A stretch of 31,165 nt of DNA, from positions 1-31,165 of the IMG/VR virus record IMGVR_UViG_3300044858_005332. One strand, written 5' to 3'. Made by a program: the position numbers and the translations under genes. Source of the stretch: a virus. Below, one piece after another: positions 7,878 through 15,173 of the stretch (positions within the stretch are counted from its first letter, which is position 1; each line of letters starts with the position of its first letter). The notes under the pieces were generated by a model. That model did no database searches. It was not told the DNA's origin and saw only the letters and a list, made by a program, of their open reading frames with translations.

Positions 7878-8105
7878 TTAATCGTACCGATACCGATTGC
7901 GGCTTTCTGCTGCTTTTTTCTTGATGTCGTTGGCCATGTTTTTGTCTATGGTCGCAGCAAGTATAAGCAACGAGTTATAGGCTGTCGTGTTGATGCCGTA
8001 TTTGTCTTCTAACAGCGCGTTGGCTAGCATTTTAAACAACACTACTAACGGGTTAGCGGTAGTTTTACAGTCTGTTGTTTTTAGCGTCACTGCTTTTGCC
8101 TTCAA
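7878..8105 (-). CDS. Small hypothetical protein, uncertain (TTG?) start
   Basis: Up to 75 aa, mostly helical, with a hydrophobic middle (YNSLLILAATI) and a basic end (RNRYRYD). The longest form begins with TTG at 8103-8105 and overlaps the previous gene by 41 bases; an ATG at 8028-8030 gives a 50-aa form without overlap. Neither has a good ribosome site, so the start is open. No family recognised. Confidence 0.5.
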   Translation of the reverse strand: MKAKAVTLKTTDCKTTANPLVVLFKMLANALLEDKYGINTTAYNSLLILAATIDKNMANDIKKKAAESRNRYRYD

Positions 8106-8349
8106 CTACTACGTCCCAGCCAATAAACGAAAAGACGTGTTTGGTAGCCACGAAATCTTCATCTTCTTTGCGCCCATCTGTCAATACGAGTTGCTTATTT
8201 TTGTGGTCAATGCGAAAAATAAGCCCTGACCGCGGAATACCCCACACTCCGCCGTCTTTGATTGCGGCTACAAGTCTTTGACACCATTCAAGAACATGGT
8301 TTGGCGGCGTGTCGTTTGGCGGCTGGCCATAGTAATTTTGCGCTACCAT
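8065..8349 (-). CDS. Hypothetical protein
   Basis: A 94-aa protein with a Pro/Asn-rich start (QPPNDTPPNH), a Trp-containing helix and a beta-rich core (GVWGIPRSGLIFRID). No family recognised. Its ATG overlaps the stop of the preceding gene (TAATG). It sits downstream of the two paralogous genes at 8349-9427, but I see no similarity to them. Confidence 0.65.
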   Translation of the reverse strand: MVAQNYYGQPPNDTPPNHVLEWCQRLVAAIKDGGVWGIPRSGLIFRIDHKNKQLVLTDGRKEDEDFVATKHVFSFIGWDVVVEGKSSDAKNNRL

Positions 8350-8885
8350 TAGATTGCCTCCAGTCGGCGCCTGTTTCGGCTAAATCTTTCCTCGATCGCG
8401 GCATTGGCTTGCGCCTCAGACAGCTTATCTGCGATCGCTTGTGGGTCGCACATCTGGGCGACATACTCGATAAACGCATCAAGCCAGCGACCGTTCGGTG
8501 CGGTTTCATTCATGGTAACCTTCGAATACGAGCCGGTGTCGCTGTACAGGTAGCGCATACGACTGGAGTCTTCGCTTTCGCCGCACCACCAGCGCGGGCC
8601 GTGGCCGCCGATGCTCAGAGCCGAAAACGACATTTCTGCCGTCTGGCGACTGCGCGGATCACAGTGGTCGTAGGTGCACTGACAAAATACTTTTTTGTAC
8701 AGCTTCTGCTGCACGTTTTGTCGCAGAGGTATTTGCGCGCACTCGGTAAATAAAGCCGGCAGGCCGGAGTTTATAAATGCGGCTATTTCGCGTTCGCGCT
8801 TAGCCTTGGCGCGTTGCCGATGCCGTTCTTGTTCGTTGAGTTCGCGCTGCTGAAGCGCAAAGATTTGGGCGAGTGCTTCAATCAT
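8349..8885 (-). CDS. Member A of a tandem paralog pair, unknown function
   Basis: A 178-aa protein with a charged helical N-terminus (LNEQERHRQRAKAKRERE), then an INSGLPALF segment, an IPL motif, a central region with several Cys and Trp (CQCTYDHC, RWWCGE), a WLDAFIEYVAQ helix and a basic end with RNRRR. The order and key residues match the next gene upstream (8882-9427), so the two probably arose by duplication. CxC and a nearby Cys could bind metal, but the sister protein lacks them. The stop overlaps the next ATG (TAATG). Confidence 0.7.
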   Translation of the reverse strand: MIEALAQIFALQQRELNEQERHRQRAKAKREREIAAFINSGLPALFTECAQIPLRQNVQQKLYKKVFCQCTYDHCDPRSRQTAEMSFSALSIGGHGPRWWCGESEDSSRMRYLYSDTGSYSKVTMNETAPNGRWLDAFIEYVAQMCDPQAIADKLSEAQANAAIEERFSRNRRRLEAI

Positions 8886-9427
8886 GTTTCTGTCAGTTGA
8901 AGGATTTTGCGGGATCGTTTTACGATGCTGGGAGCCTCAAGGTCGATATCCATGTCGACCAGCATTTGCGGCGTGATGTACTTAGATAGCCACTTGATAA
9001 ACGAATCAATAAATTGCTTTTTGGCGTTGGCGTTATCGGCGGGGAGGCAGAAATTGTTGCGCATTCCGGTTGCACGATAATAAATATGTTTAGGGTCAGC
9101 GTCCTCTTCTGTGTCGCTGTTGTCCTCAACGATCCACTCCATTCGAGCGTCGTCTTTGCCGTATAAAACAAGGCCAGTGTTGGATATATTATCGATGTCT
9201 ACGGGGTCGATTAGGTCGGCAAACGTGATAGTCAAGCCGTCCAGAACGTCGGGCACGTGGTTAGGAATTTTGATATTTTTGACAGCGTCCCACATTTCCG
9301 GAAGACCCGTGTCTTTGAAATAGGCTTGCCGCCGAGCTAATTTCTTTTTGCGGTTTAATTGTGTTTTTTCTGCTTTGGCAATGCGTTCGCGGTGAACTGC
9401 CGCGACGCGCTGAAACACATTACTCAT
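8882..9427 (-). CDS. Member B of a tandem paralog pair, unknown function
   Basis: A 181-aa protein. Like its neighbour it begins with a basic helix (RERIAKAEKTQLNRKKK), has a KDTGLPEMW segment followed by IPNHVPDVL, an acidic middle (EEDADPK), and ends with FIDSFIKWLSKYITPQ and a basic SRKIL stretch. These correspond one by one to segments of the 178-aa product at 8349-8885. No known domain is recognised. The stop overlaps the neighbour's ATG by four bases. Confidence 0.7.
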   Translation of the reverse strand: MSNVFQRVAAVHRERIAKAEKTQLNRKKKLARRQAYFKDTGLPEMWDAVKNIKIPNHVPDVLDGLTITFADLIDPVDIDNISNTGLVLYGKDDARMEWIVEDNSDTEEDADPKHIYYRATGMRNNFCLPADNANAKKQFIDSFIKWLSKYITPQMLVDMDIDLEAPSIVKRSRKILQLTET

Positions 9428-9719
9428 CGTCGTTTTCTATGTCTCCGTTGCGCCAATCGTCTTCAGCGTAGAACCAGACGACAGGATAGCCGGCAGCTTC
9501 CGCGTCGTCTTGAATGCCGTCGATTAGGTTGAGCAAACCGTCGAGCAGATTTGTGCGCTCGCGGCTATCGGCTGCGTCCATGATCTGCAGTAGCTCTCGC
9601 TTTTGCTTTGCTAGCGCTAGCCAGTCGATCATGTCGTATAAAGGTTTAGATAATGGCCGCAAATTTTTGTGGCGGCGTTGTATAAAAACGGTGCCGTTAT
9701 CTATCTCAAGCACCTGCAT
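9420..9719 (-). CDS. Hypothetical protein
   Basis: A 99-aa protein. The start looks like a beta hairpin (VLEIDNGTVFIQRRH), the middle is helical (LALAKQKRELLQIMDAADS), and the end is acidic (EDDWRNGDIENDDE). No family recognised. It overlaps both neighbours by 8 to 14 bases, which is typical of this operon. Confidence 0.65.
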   Translation of the reverse strand: MQVLEIDNGTVFIQRRHKNLRPLSKPLYDMIDWLALAKQKRELLQIMDAADSRERTNLLDGLLNLIDGIQDDAEAAGYPVVWFYAEDDWRNGDIENDDE

Positions 9720-10236
9720 TTGCTGTTGGCCCTGCTATGAACAGTCGGCGCATTCCGTCTTCGCGGCGTACGAGCGCTTCAATTATTTCTCTTTTTTCTC
9801 GACCGCCGGCACCAAAACGGAAGTCTACCCATCGGTCTGAGGAGAAGCCGCGCCACTCGATGTCTACGGTTTTTCTGTTAACTTTTGTGACCACATAAAA
9901 CGCGTAGCCATCACCTACCGGCAGGCGGAACATTTTGCCGGCATGTAAACCCTCGGGCAGGCTTTCGGCAAAATCTCTTGCTTTGCGGTACTCGTCGTCA
10001 AGATACTGATGGTATTCGTCTTGGGGACTATACGAAGACGGTATGCCGGTAAGGTGGTCGACGTTAATTACATACCGTGTCGGCGTGATTGCGTCGTCTA
10101 CAATAACCTGTTGCCCGTCGTTGTAATATTGAATTGACGCCGCGCTAAATCTATCGACACAACCGTAATGCCATTTATTTGTATTGCCGTCGTACCATTT
10201 GACGTGATACAGGTCAGGAATTGGCGTTATCGACAT
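9706..10236 (-). CDS. Phage accessory protein with beta-rich C-terminal half
   Basis: A 176-aa protein. The C-terminal half (FYVVTKVNRKTVDIEWRG, then DRWVDFRFGAGG) resembles a small beta-rich domain recurring in phage accessory proteins, which has no assigned function that I know. The N-terminal half (YHVKWYDGNTNKWHYG) is also beta-rich. The ATG at 10234-10236 is strongly supported by GGAGG six bases upstream, so the longer form from 10278 is unlikely. It overlaps the preceding gene by 23 bases. Confidence 0.72.
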   Translation of the reverse strand: MSITPIPDLYHVKWYDGNTNKWHYGCVDRFSAASIQYYNDGQQVIVDDAITPTRYVINVDHLTGIPSSYSPQDEYHQYLDDEYRKARDFAESLPEGLHAGKMFRLPVGDGYAFYVVTKVNRKTVDIEWRGFSSDRWVDFRFGAGGREKREIIEALVRREDGMRRLFIAGPTANAGA

Positions 10237-10684
10237 TACGCGCCTCCATTTCTCGCCGTATCTGCTCCATGACCACAAGATGGTGGGCTACTTCTTTTCG
10301 CGCTAAAGCTTTGAGCAAATCTCCGTCCCAGTTAGCGTGGAGCGGCAACGCATCAGGCCACGAAGAAGATTCTTCAGCGTATTCCTCGGCGCAGCCGGCC
10401 TGAATATACATTTGCTTTTGGCATTTCAGATACCATTTTTCGGCTTCCGTGCCGTCGAGCGCCGGCGGGTCGTCGTCGTCGCTCGTGTTCTCGTCGCACA
10501 GCAGCTGCCAGCGGGCGTCTACAAGCGCGCGAATAAGATCAGCTTCGAATCCGTGTTCGTCTTCAAAGCTGGCTACGAACACTTTGATAATCATACGTTC
10601 TAGATCGTCGGCGGTCAGTTCGTCGTCGCCGCTCATGCGATCCATCATGTAACCAATTTTATCGAGCGTTACGTCTCTGTGCAT
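10214..10684 (-). CDS. Hypothetical acidic helical protein
   Basis: A 156-aa acidic protein rich in predicted helices (DLERMIIKVFVASFEDEHG and, later, LLKALARKEVAHHLVVMEQI), with a poly-Asp stretch (SDDDDPP) between them. Two Cys in the middle and one at residue about 98 show no zinc pattern. An AGGCG precedes the ATG at 10682-10684 by about six bases. No family recognised. Confidence 0.65.
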   Translation of the reverse strand: MHRDVTLDKIGYMMDRMSGDDELTADDLERMIIKVFVASFEDEHGFEADLIRALVDARWQLLCDENTSDDDDPPALDGTEAEKWYLKCQKQMYIQAGCAEEYAEESSSWPDALPLHANWDGDLLKALARKEVAHHLVVMEQIRREMEARNVDNANS

Positions 10685-10727
10685 TTTGCGCCTAGGTTGA
10701 CTTATTGTTGTTTGAGTGATTAGCTTG

Positions 10728-11318
10728 CTACGTACGTTCGTTTTCTTCCATTTCGGCAGCTTCTTCGTAGAGGTTAAACACCTCGCAAATCTTGGCCGGC
10801 ACGTGGTCAGCGATCCATTCTTGCGTAAACTCTCTGATGTCGATGGTGTCGTCTACGTTGTCGTGCCAGACGCCGCAGAAGCCAACGCCGCCCTCAAAGT
10901 AGTAGGCTTTGACGCTGAAGCCTTGTTCGGTCAAATGGGCATAAAATCCCAGCGGCGGCGCCCACGCGGTGTCGAAGCCAAGTTCAACATATGCTTCGCC
11001 GTTTTTGTCTGTTTTAATTTCTGCCGGCGGTCTGCCCTTTTCGCGGCCGAAGTCCCATTTGGTGCCCCAGTTATTGACGCACCAGTCGTACCAGTGGGCG
11101 GCGCCGTATTTTGCAAGGTTGTCTGCGTGCTTTTGTTCGAGCGCGGCTTGTTCTGGTGTGTCTTTTCCCAGAGACCCGGCAACGGTGTCGCGTAGTTCGC
11201 ACGGGCACGGCCAGATTGTGTTCATTGTGTCGCCAGAGTTATACGCGTCTATAAGGCGCTGCAACTCGGCGCGATCGGTGTGTTTAAATATGACGGTGTT
11301 ACTGCACCAGTTTGGCAT
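10728..11318 (-). CDS. Api92/YubB-like protein with ferredoxin-like domain
   Basis: A 196-aa protein starting MPNWCSNTVIFKHTD, the highly recognisable opening of the Api92/YubB family of phage and plasmid proteins, which have a ferredoxin-like fold (not an iron-sulphur protein). Other family traits are the WCVNNWGTKWD segment, the AWAPPLGFYAHLTEQG block and the YFEGGVGFCGVW block. Function is unknown although the family is widespread on mobile elements. I chose the ATG at 11316-11318 because it gives exactly the family N-terminus; the upstream extension to 11501 is the shadow of the neighbouring gene. Confidence 0.88.
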   Translation of the reverse strand: MPNWCSNTVIFKHTDRAELQRLIDAYNSGDTMNTIWPCPCELRDTVAGSLGKDTPEQAALEQKHADNLAKYGAAHWYDWCVNNWGTKWDFGREKGRPPAEIKTDKNGEAYVELGFDTAWAPPLGFYAHLTEQGFSVKAYYFEGGVGFCGVWHDNVDDTIDIREFTQEWIADHVPAKICEVFNLYEEAAEMEENERT

Positions 11319-11739
11319 GATTGTTTTTCTTAATTTTTTTCCAATTGAGCTTGCCCAGTCGTTTTTCCCAAGACTCGGCAGCCATGCGCAGAAACCAGAT
11401 GCGCTCTTCTTCTGTTTTGATGTTTCTAGTGCGCAGACTCCAGCTGCCGCGTCGCTCCAGTTCGACGGTGAAATAGCCGCACTCGACAATGCGTTCGGCA
11501 AGGTCTAGCGGCGCTGAGAATATGATGTAAAACTGATTCGGACAGTTTACGTGGCCAGAGCAGCTGTAATCTGTTTTAGCGCCAAGTTGCTCAAGCATCA
11601 GCACGAAATAGTTGGCGCCGGAATCAATCCGCTCGTCGTAAATACCGATTGGGTCGCGGCGGTGCACCTCTAGCTCGCACGCTTGATCCCAAACGCTAAT
11701 GTTTTTTTGTGCTTTTTTTCGTGTTGCAGTTGCGCTCAT
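11299..11739 (-). CDS. Hypothetical phage protein with SCSGH motif
   Basis: A 146-aa protein. A basic N-terminal tail is followed by an alpha/beta core with MLEQLGAKTDYSCSGHVN and YIIFSAP. The LG..T..SC.GH pattern resembles small phage proteins I have seen without a known function. Cys and His in this motif could be catalytic or bind metal, but this is inference. The ATG at 11737-11739 overlaps the upstream stop (ATGA). The end overlaps the Api92-like gene by 20 bases. Confidence 0.65.
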   Translation of the reverse strand: MSATATRKKAQKNISVWDQACELEVHRRDPIGIYDERIDSGANYFVLMLEQLGAKTDYSCSGHVNCPNQFYIIFSAPLDLAERIVECGYFTVELERRGSWSLRTRNIKTEEERIWFLRMAAESWEKRLGKLNWKKIKKNNHAKLVQ

Positions 11740-12125
11740 GTGTGTGCGCTTAGCGCGTCGTTTCGCTCTTGTAGGGCTTCGAGTTCTTTTTCTAGATTCT
11801 TTCCGCGGCCGAGCATCCACGAGTGTTCTGGTTTTATGCACGACAACCACTCTGCCACAGTTGGAATTCGACCTAAATCTTCTTTGACATGCTGCTCGCC
11901 GATGTAGCGCACGGGCACGACTCTGCCGTCAGAGTTTGTGATCGTTGTTCCAAATATCTTTTCCGCCATGAAGATGCCCTCGCTGTGATGCCGCAGGGCT
12001 CGGTGGCGGAAGTCAGCCATATGGGCCTTGGATTCGTCGAACCAGTCGTGGATCGGCTGGTAGTCTTCGACGCAGCCGCCCCATTTCTGCACAGAAGATA
12101 ACGCGTGATGGTATGGGTGTGCCAT
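11736..12125 (-). CDS. DUF6915 family protein
   Basis: A 129-aa protein with the DUF6915 signature: N-terminus MAHPYHHALSSVQKWGG, then YQPIHDWFDESKAHMADFRH, the GEQHVKEDLGRIPTVAEWL segment and a C-terminal helix. Many His, Asp and Glu residues are conserved in this family (HDWFDES, FRHRALRHHSEG), which could suggest metal binding, but no activity is known to me. Its ATG overlaps the upstream stop as TAATG. Confidence 0.82.
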   Translation of the reverse strand: MAHPYHHALSSVQKWGGCVEDYQPIHDWFDESKAHMADFRHRALRHHSEGIFMAEKIFGTTITNSDGRVVPVRYIGEQHVKEDLGRIPTVAEWLSCIKPEHSWMLGRGKNLEKELEALQERNDALSAHT

Positions 12126-12451
12126 TACTCCCCCCCAGCCTGCGCGATAACAGCGATCGCGTAGTCAATGACTTTTGTCGTTTCGTTGTCTGCCTCGTCA
12201 GCCGGATACACTTTTTCGTAGAGCGCGATTAATTCGTCTTTGGCCTGCCGCAGAGCAGAAAGCAAATCTGGCGCGGCGGCAATTAAAACGCCATTTGCGT
12301 AGTCTTCGTCTGTGATAACAGCTTTTTCACGCGCGTCGTCCCATGTGTCAGCCGTCCAGCAAATTGTGCGACTGGCGGCGGAGATAACTTCTGCTTCGCC
12401 GTCGTTGCCGCTTTCTTGTTCGACTTTCCACGGACCGGGTGTGTGGGTCAT
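12125..12451 (-). CDS. ThrProGlyProTrp-type phage accessory protein
   Basis: A 108-aa member of a family very common in phages: it opens with MTHTPGPWKVEQE, has a beta-rich middle and then the typical NGVLIAAAPDLLSALRQA helix. The function is unknown. The next gene (12451-12780) carries a similar LLLAASEDLLHAAEAAL helix and may be a diverged paralog. Both junctions are TAATG overlaps. Confidence 0.78.
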   Translation of the reverse strand: MTHTPGPWKVEQESGNDGEAEVISAASRTICWTADTWDDAREKAVITDEDYANGVLIAAAPDLLSALRQAKDELIALYEKVYPADEADNETTKVIDYAIAVIAQAGGE

Positions 12452-12780
12452 TAGTCGTAAAACACCTGAGTGTGTTTATCTCCTTCATTGGCTTTCTGAA
12501 CCGCCGTCGCCAGCTTCTTAATCCACGCCGGCGAGCGCTCGTCGTCTTGATCCTGCGCCCACTTTAACGCGGCTTCTGCGGCGTGAAGCAAATCTTCGGA
12601 GGCGGCGAGAAGGAGCGCGTCTTGCTCGCACTTTGTGGGATCATCGTCGATCCAGACGGTGGCCAAGACTTCATCGTCGTCAATGTCGACAATGTTGTAG
12701 TGTGGCCCGCCCATAATGTTCATAAAATTTTGATCGTCAATTTCATATATCGCGGCTAGTTTTCGTTTCTTTTTGGCCAT
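12451..12780 (-). CDS. Hypothetical protein with AASEDLL helix, possibly related to the downstream gene
   Basis: A 109-aa protein with a basic start (MAKKKRKLAA), an acidic beta-like middle (IVDIDDDEVLATVWIDDD) and a helix DALLLAASEDLLHAAEAAL. That helix corresponds to the LIAAAPDLL helix of the ThrProGlyProTrp-type protein directly downstream, so the two probably share origin in this region only. No Shine-Dalgarno is seen before the ATG; 41 bases separate it from the upstream gene. Confidence 0.65.
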   Translation of the reverse strand: MAKKKRKLAAIYEIDDQNFMNIMGGPHYNIVDIDDDEVLATVWIDDDPTKCEQDALLLAASEDLLHAAEAALKWAQDQDDERSPAWIKKLATAVQKANEGDKHTQVFYD

Positions 12781-12821
12781 GTTAATCGTTTGTGTAGATG
12801 TCGAGGGTCATGGCGATATCG

Positions 12822-13184
12822 TCATGCGCGCCCGACCAGTCCATCTGGTTTCCCGTCTAAATGTTTGTGCAGCGCTTCCTGATAAATGCGGGCCTGAAAC
12901 CCGCGGCCAAACTTGACGTCATGCGGCAACTCGAAGTCGCGGACCATGCTTTCCAGCGCGTCGAGGCCGTAAATGCCTTTCATCTGATTGACCGGCTGTC
13001 CGTCTGGCCCGCTGATGGTGTACTTGGGGTTGCTAAAGTCGCTCTCGTACACGTTGGTGCAGCGGTCGATTAGCTCCTGCGGCACACCGACTTCTACAAA
13101 TGCTTCGGGCTTGAATATCGTGTGTCCGTCGCAGATGTCAGCCGCGGCGAGAACAATTACAGGGTCAATGTCAGTCCACTTCAA
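12822..13184 (-). CDS. Hypothetical protein, TTG start supported by a strong ribosome site
   Basis: A 120-aa soluble protein (KWTDIDPVIVLAAADICDG at the start, YQEALHKHLDGKPDG near the end) with no recognised family. The frame extends to an ATG at 13259, but that part overlaps the upstream gene heavily and reads as its shadow. A TTG at 13182-13184 has a perfect AGGAGG six bases upstream and reduces the overlap to 14 bases, so I take it as the start. Between its stop and the next gene is a 41-base spacer. Confidence 0.65.
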   Translation of the reverse strand: MKWTDIDPVIVLAAADICDGHTIFKPEAFVEVGVPQELIDRCTNVYESDFSNPKYTISGPDGQPVNQMKGIYGLDALESMVRDFELPHDVKFGRGFQARIYQEALHKHLDGKPDGLVGRA

Positions 13185-13404
13185 GGTCTTCCTCCTCTTG
13201 CATTTCTTCAACGTCGGAGTCAAGCGCGTAGCATTCGGCAAGCGCGTTGCAGTCTTCATAACCGCGGGCGTAAATATCTACGGCGATACCTTCGTCGGTT
13301 TTCTTGATATAGACAGAAAAATCTTTGACGCCGACCCAAGTGGAGTCAACCGCGGACGACAGTTCGGCGTCGGTTTCTTCGTCAAGTCTCACTCGTTTCT
13401 TCAT
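13171..13404 (-). CDS. Small acidic protein
   Basis: A 77-aa acidic protein with a beta-like centre (DFSVYIKKTDEGIAVDIYARG), two Cys (DCNALAEC) and a strongly acidic tail (EEMQEEEDLEVD). No family recognised. The ATG at 13402-13404 has AAGAG about five bases ahead and gives a compact protein; the longer form to 13473 only reads through the preceding gene. It overlaps the upstream gene by 23 bases. Confidence 0.62.
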   Translation of the reverse strand: MKKRVRLDEETDAELSSAVDSTWVGVKDFSVYIKKTDEGIAVDIYARGYEDCNALAECYALDSDVEEMQEEEDLEVD

Positions 13405-13618
13405 CGTTCTCTTTCGAAATGGATAACAAAAACTCTGGTATGTCCTGCGGGTTTGCAGCCGGGTCGGGCACAATTTTAATTTGCTCGGCGACCTCGTCGT
13501 GCTTGACGGCGTTCATGACGTCTTCAAAGACGCACTGCATGGCTTCTTCAACCATGGCTTCGTTGTCTAGGTCGACTGTGTAGCTAATTTTGAACTCGAT
13601 CTTGCCGTAATTTCCCAT
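13382..13618 (-). CDS. Small hypothetical protein
   Basis: A 78-aa acidic protein that looks like one beta-alpha unit: a strand KIEFKISYTVDL and a helix NEAMVEEAMQCVFEDVMNAV, then an acidic tail. No family recognised. It overlaps the upstream gene by 52 bases and has only a poor ribosome site (GGGC), so the start is less sure than the frame. Confidence 0.58.
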   Translation of the reverse strand: MGNYGKIEFKISYTVDLDNEAMVEEAMQCVFEDVMNAVKHDEVAEQIKIVPDPAANPQDIPEFLLSISKENDEETSET

Positions 13619-13854
13619 GGGCTGCCCGTATCGTTAATAATTTCGTTGGTGTAACGTTTTTCCTGCCAGCACCGGTAGAGATGTCTGCCGGATATGTTTC
13701 CTTCGTAGCTGTACCACTTTTTCCAGCGTTTAAACGCTTTCTGCGCGGCGGCTAAAGAAAAATGGTTTGCAATAACGTCTCGACGACCCGGCGTGCCGAA
13801 GTCGCAGAAAGTTCTATATTCGTAGTCCCACTTTGATCTGTTGCGTACACTCAT
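13567..13854 (-). CDS. Hypothetical basic protein
   Basis: A 95-aa basic protein rich in aromatic residues (KWDYEYRTFCDFGTPGRRD, FKRWKKWYSYEG). No domain is recognised; the Arg/Trp/Tyr content would suit nucleic-acid binding, which is only an impression. Its ATG overlaps the previous stop (TAATG). The last 17 codons overlap the next gene in another frame. Confidence 0.6.
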   Translation of the reverse strand: MSVRNRSKWDYEYRTFCDFGTPGRRDVIANHFSLAAAQKAFKRWKKWYSYEGNISGRHLYRCWQEKRYTNEIINDTGSPWEITARSSSKLATQST

Positions 13855-14375
13855 TAGTAGTTGAATGTCTCGGATCGAACTTCTGTGTATCGTTCGTTGT
13901 GCTCGACGCTAATTGTTTCGTTCGCTGTGTCGATGATAATACTACCAAAGCTGCCGTCATTAATTTCCCAGCCGCCCGGAAGCAGATCGAAAGCAGCGTC
14001 AGAAATCTCGTCGCACATTTCGGCTGTGATTACCGGGTTTTTTTCTGCGCGGCGGGCTTCGATGAATTTGTCCCAGCTTACGTGTCGCGAACGTGTTATG
14101 GCGTCTATAGTCTGCTGATCTGCGTAATCAATTTCAGTGGTTGGCTTGTTGATTTGCGCACAGTCCGGCGAAATAGTTACGGTGCCGCTGCCAAAATCGC
14201 CGGAGTCGCCCGAGCCGTCGTACTCTAGCGTTAGCGCGGTGACGTTATAGGCTAAAAGCTTTTTGCAATACAGTTTGATTAGCTCGATACCAGTGACTTT
14301 CTTGGCCATTCTACGTGCCTGTATTTGTTGAAAATAACTCGCAAACGGGTCTGTTGCGTCGTCAGTAGGAGGCAT
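13854..14375 (-). CDS. DUF6878 family protein
   Basis: A 173-aa protein whose C-terminal third carries the DUF6878 signature: LLPGGWEINDGSFGSIIID followed by a strand and HNERYTEVRSE. The N-terminal part includes a helix (MAKKVTGIELIKLYCKKLL) and a Gly/Ser/Asp-rich turn (YDGSGDSGDFGSG), also usual for the family. Function unknown; it is a common phage and plasmid cargo gene. The start is not certain: ATG 14373-14375 or the internal ATG 14307-14309. Confidence 0.8.
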   Translation of the reverse strand: MPPTDDATDPFASYFQQIQARRMAKKVTGIELIKLYCKKLLAYNVTALTLEYDGSGDSGDFGSGTVTISPDCAQINKPTTEIDYADQQTIDAITRSRHVSWDKFIEARRAEKNPVITAEMCDEISDAAFDLLPGGWEINDGSFGSIIIDTANETISVEHNERYTEVRSETFNY

Positions 14376-14865
14376 AAATGGTGCAGGGTTCTCCGTTTTC
14401 TGCCTCCATTTTTTCAGCCAACGCTACGAAGTCTCGATACGACTGCACTACTTCCTCGACGTGTTCTGGCGGCTCATCTGGATACAGCCGCGCGTATCGT
14501 TCTCGCACAGCTTCTTCGACGGTCATCGGGCAAGTGGTGTCGCTCATAATCGAGCCTTCGATTGTTGCGCCCGTGTTTTTCATAAGCGCGAAAAACATTG
14601 CGGCGACGTTGTGCCCGCCGTTTGCGCCTCGAACAGGTTCTGTGACGTGCGTAAGCCGTTCTCTAAGCACGCTGGCTGGAATTTGCGCTTCAAAATTTTC
14701 AGCTTCAAAAGCTTCGCGACAAAGAATCTTCGTGGCGTACGGGCCGCCGTGATAAGACTCGCGCAAGTAGCCCGTGCTGCCCGCGGTAGTCGAGAACCCG
14801 GCATACTGGCTTTGCTTGTCGCCTTCGCTCATGCTGTTCCACTTAAGATAGATATCAATTCCCAT
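14362..14865 (-). CDS. Phage accessory protein, GIDIY family (unnamed)
   Basis: A 167-aa protein beginning MGIDIYLKWNSM and containing GYLRESYHGGPYATKIL and the helix IPASVLRERLTHV. I recognise this as a recurring phage cargo protein but know no function for it. The ATG at 14863-14865 overlaps the upstream stop (TGATG) and is the likely start; a GTG one codon earlier is possible. It overlaps the DUF6878 gene by 14 bases. Confidence 0.7.
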   Translation of the reverse strand: MGIDIYLKWNSMSEGDKQSQYAGFSTTAGSTGYLRESYHGGPYATKILCREAFEAENFEAQIPASVLRERLTHVTEPVRGANGGHNVAAMFFALMKNTGATIEGSIMSDTTCPMTVEEAVRERYARLYPDEPPEHVEEVVQSYRDFVALAEKMEAENGEPCTIYASY

Positions 14866-15092
14866 CACTTAGCCTTTGCCCGTTTGAGTGCTTCGGTCCA
14901 GTTAGACTTGTCGGCGTCATACACGCTCATACTGCTGTCAGTGTCGGTACGGGTATGGATGATCTTTTTGCTGTCAAATTTTTCTGTGGCAAGTGAAGCG
15001 GCAAGTACGGTCTCAACCGCATCTCGATTAGCCGCAAATACAACAAATTCTTTTCGAACGCTTTCGTTTATTTGAACGTTGAAGTAAGGCAT
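14865..15092 (-). CDS. Small hypothetical protein, first gene after the terminator
   Basis: A 75-aa protein with a strand (YFNVQINESVRKEFVV), a helix (NRDAVETVLAASL) and a basic end, consistent with a small alpha/beta fold. No family recognised. Its ATG lies only 14 bases after the T-run of a strong intrinsic terminator, so expression needs readthrough, a regulated terminator, or a promoter hidden in that short spacer. Confidence 0.65.
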   Translation of the reverse strand: MPYFNVQINESVRKEFVVFAANRDAVETVLAASLATEKFDSKKIIHTRTDTDSSMSVYDADKSNWTEALKRAKAK

Positions 15093-15106
15093 TTTTGTCT
15101 CTGGGT

Positions 15107-15143
15107 AAAAAAAGAGGGCACCGAGTACGCACTCGATGCCCTC
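15107..15143 (-). terminator. Strong Rho-independent terminator
   Basis: On the minus strand a hairpin (15143-15114) with arms GAGGGCA and TGCCCTC extended by CGAGT/ACTCG (one bulge) is followed at once by seven T residues (15113-15107). It lies after the exported-protein gene (stop at 15174) and is the best terminator of the window. It stands only 14 bases before the next start codon. Confidence 0.88.
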
Positions 15144-15173
15144 CGTGGCAACTAGATTTTGTTACGGACTAAA

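Noticed and set aside
10237-10278. N-terminal extension of the 176-aa gene
   Set aside because: The internal ATG at 10236 has a GGAGG at ideal spacing; the extension merely overlaps the previous gene.
14461-15075. 204-aa open frame on the plus strand
   Set aside because: It runs antisense across the GIDIY-family gene and the following gene, both of which have coupled starts and recognisable protein sequence.
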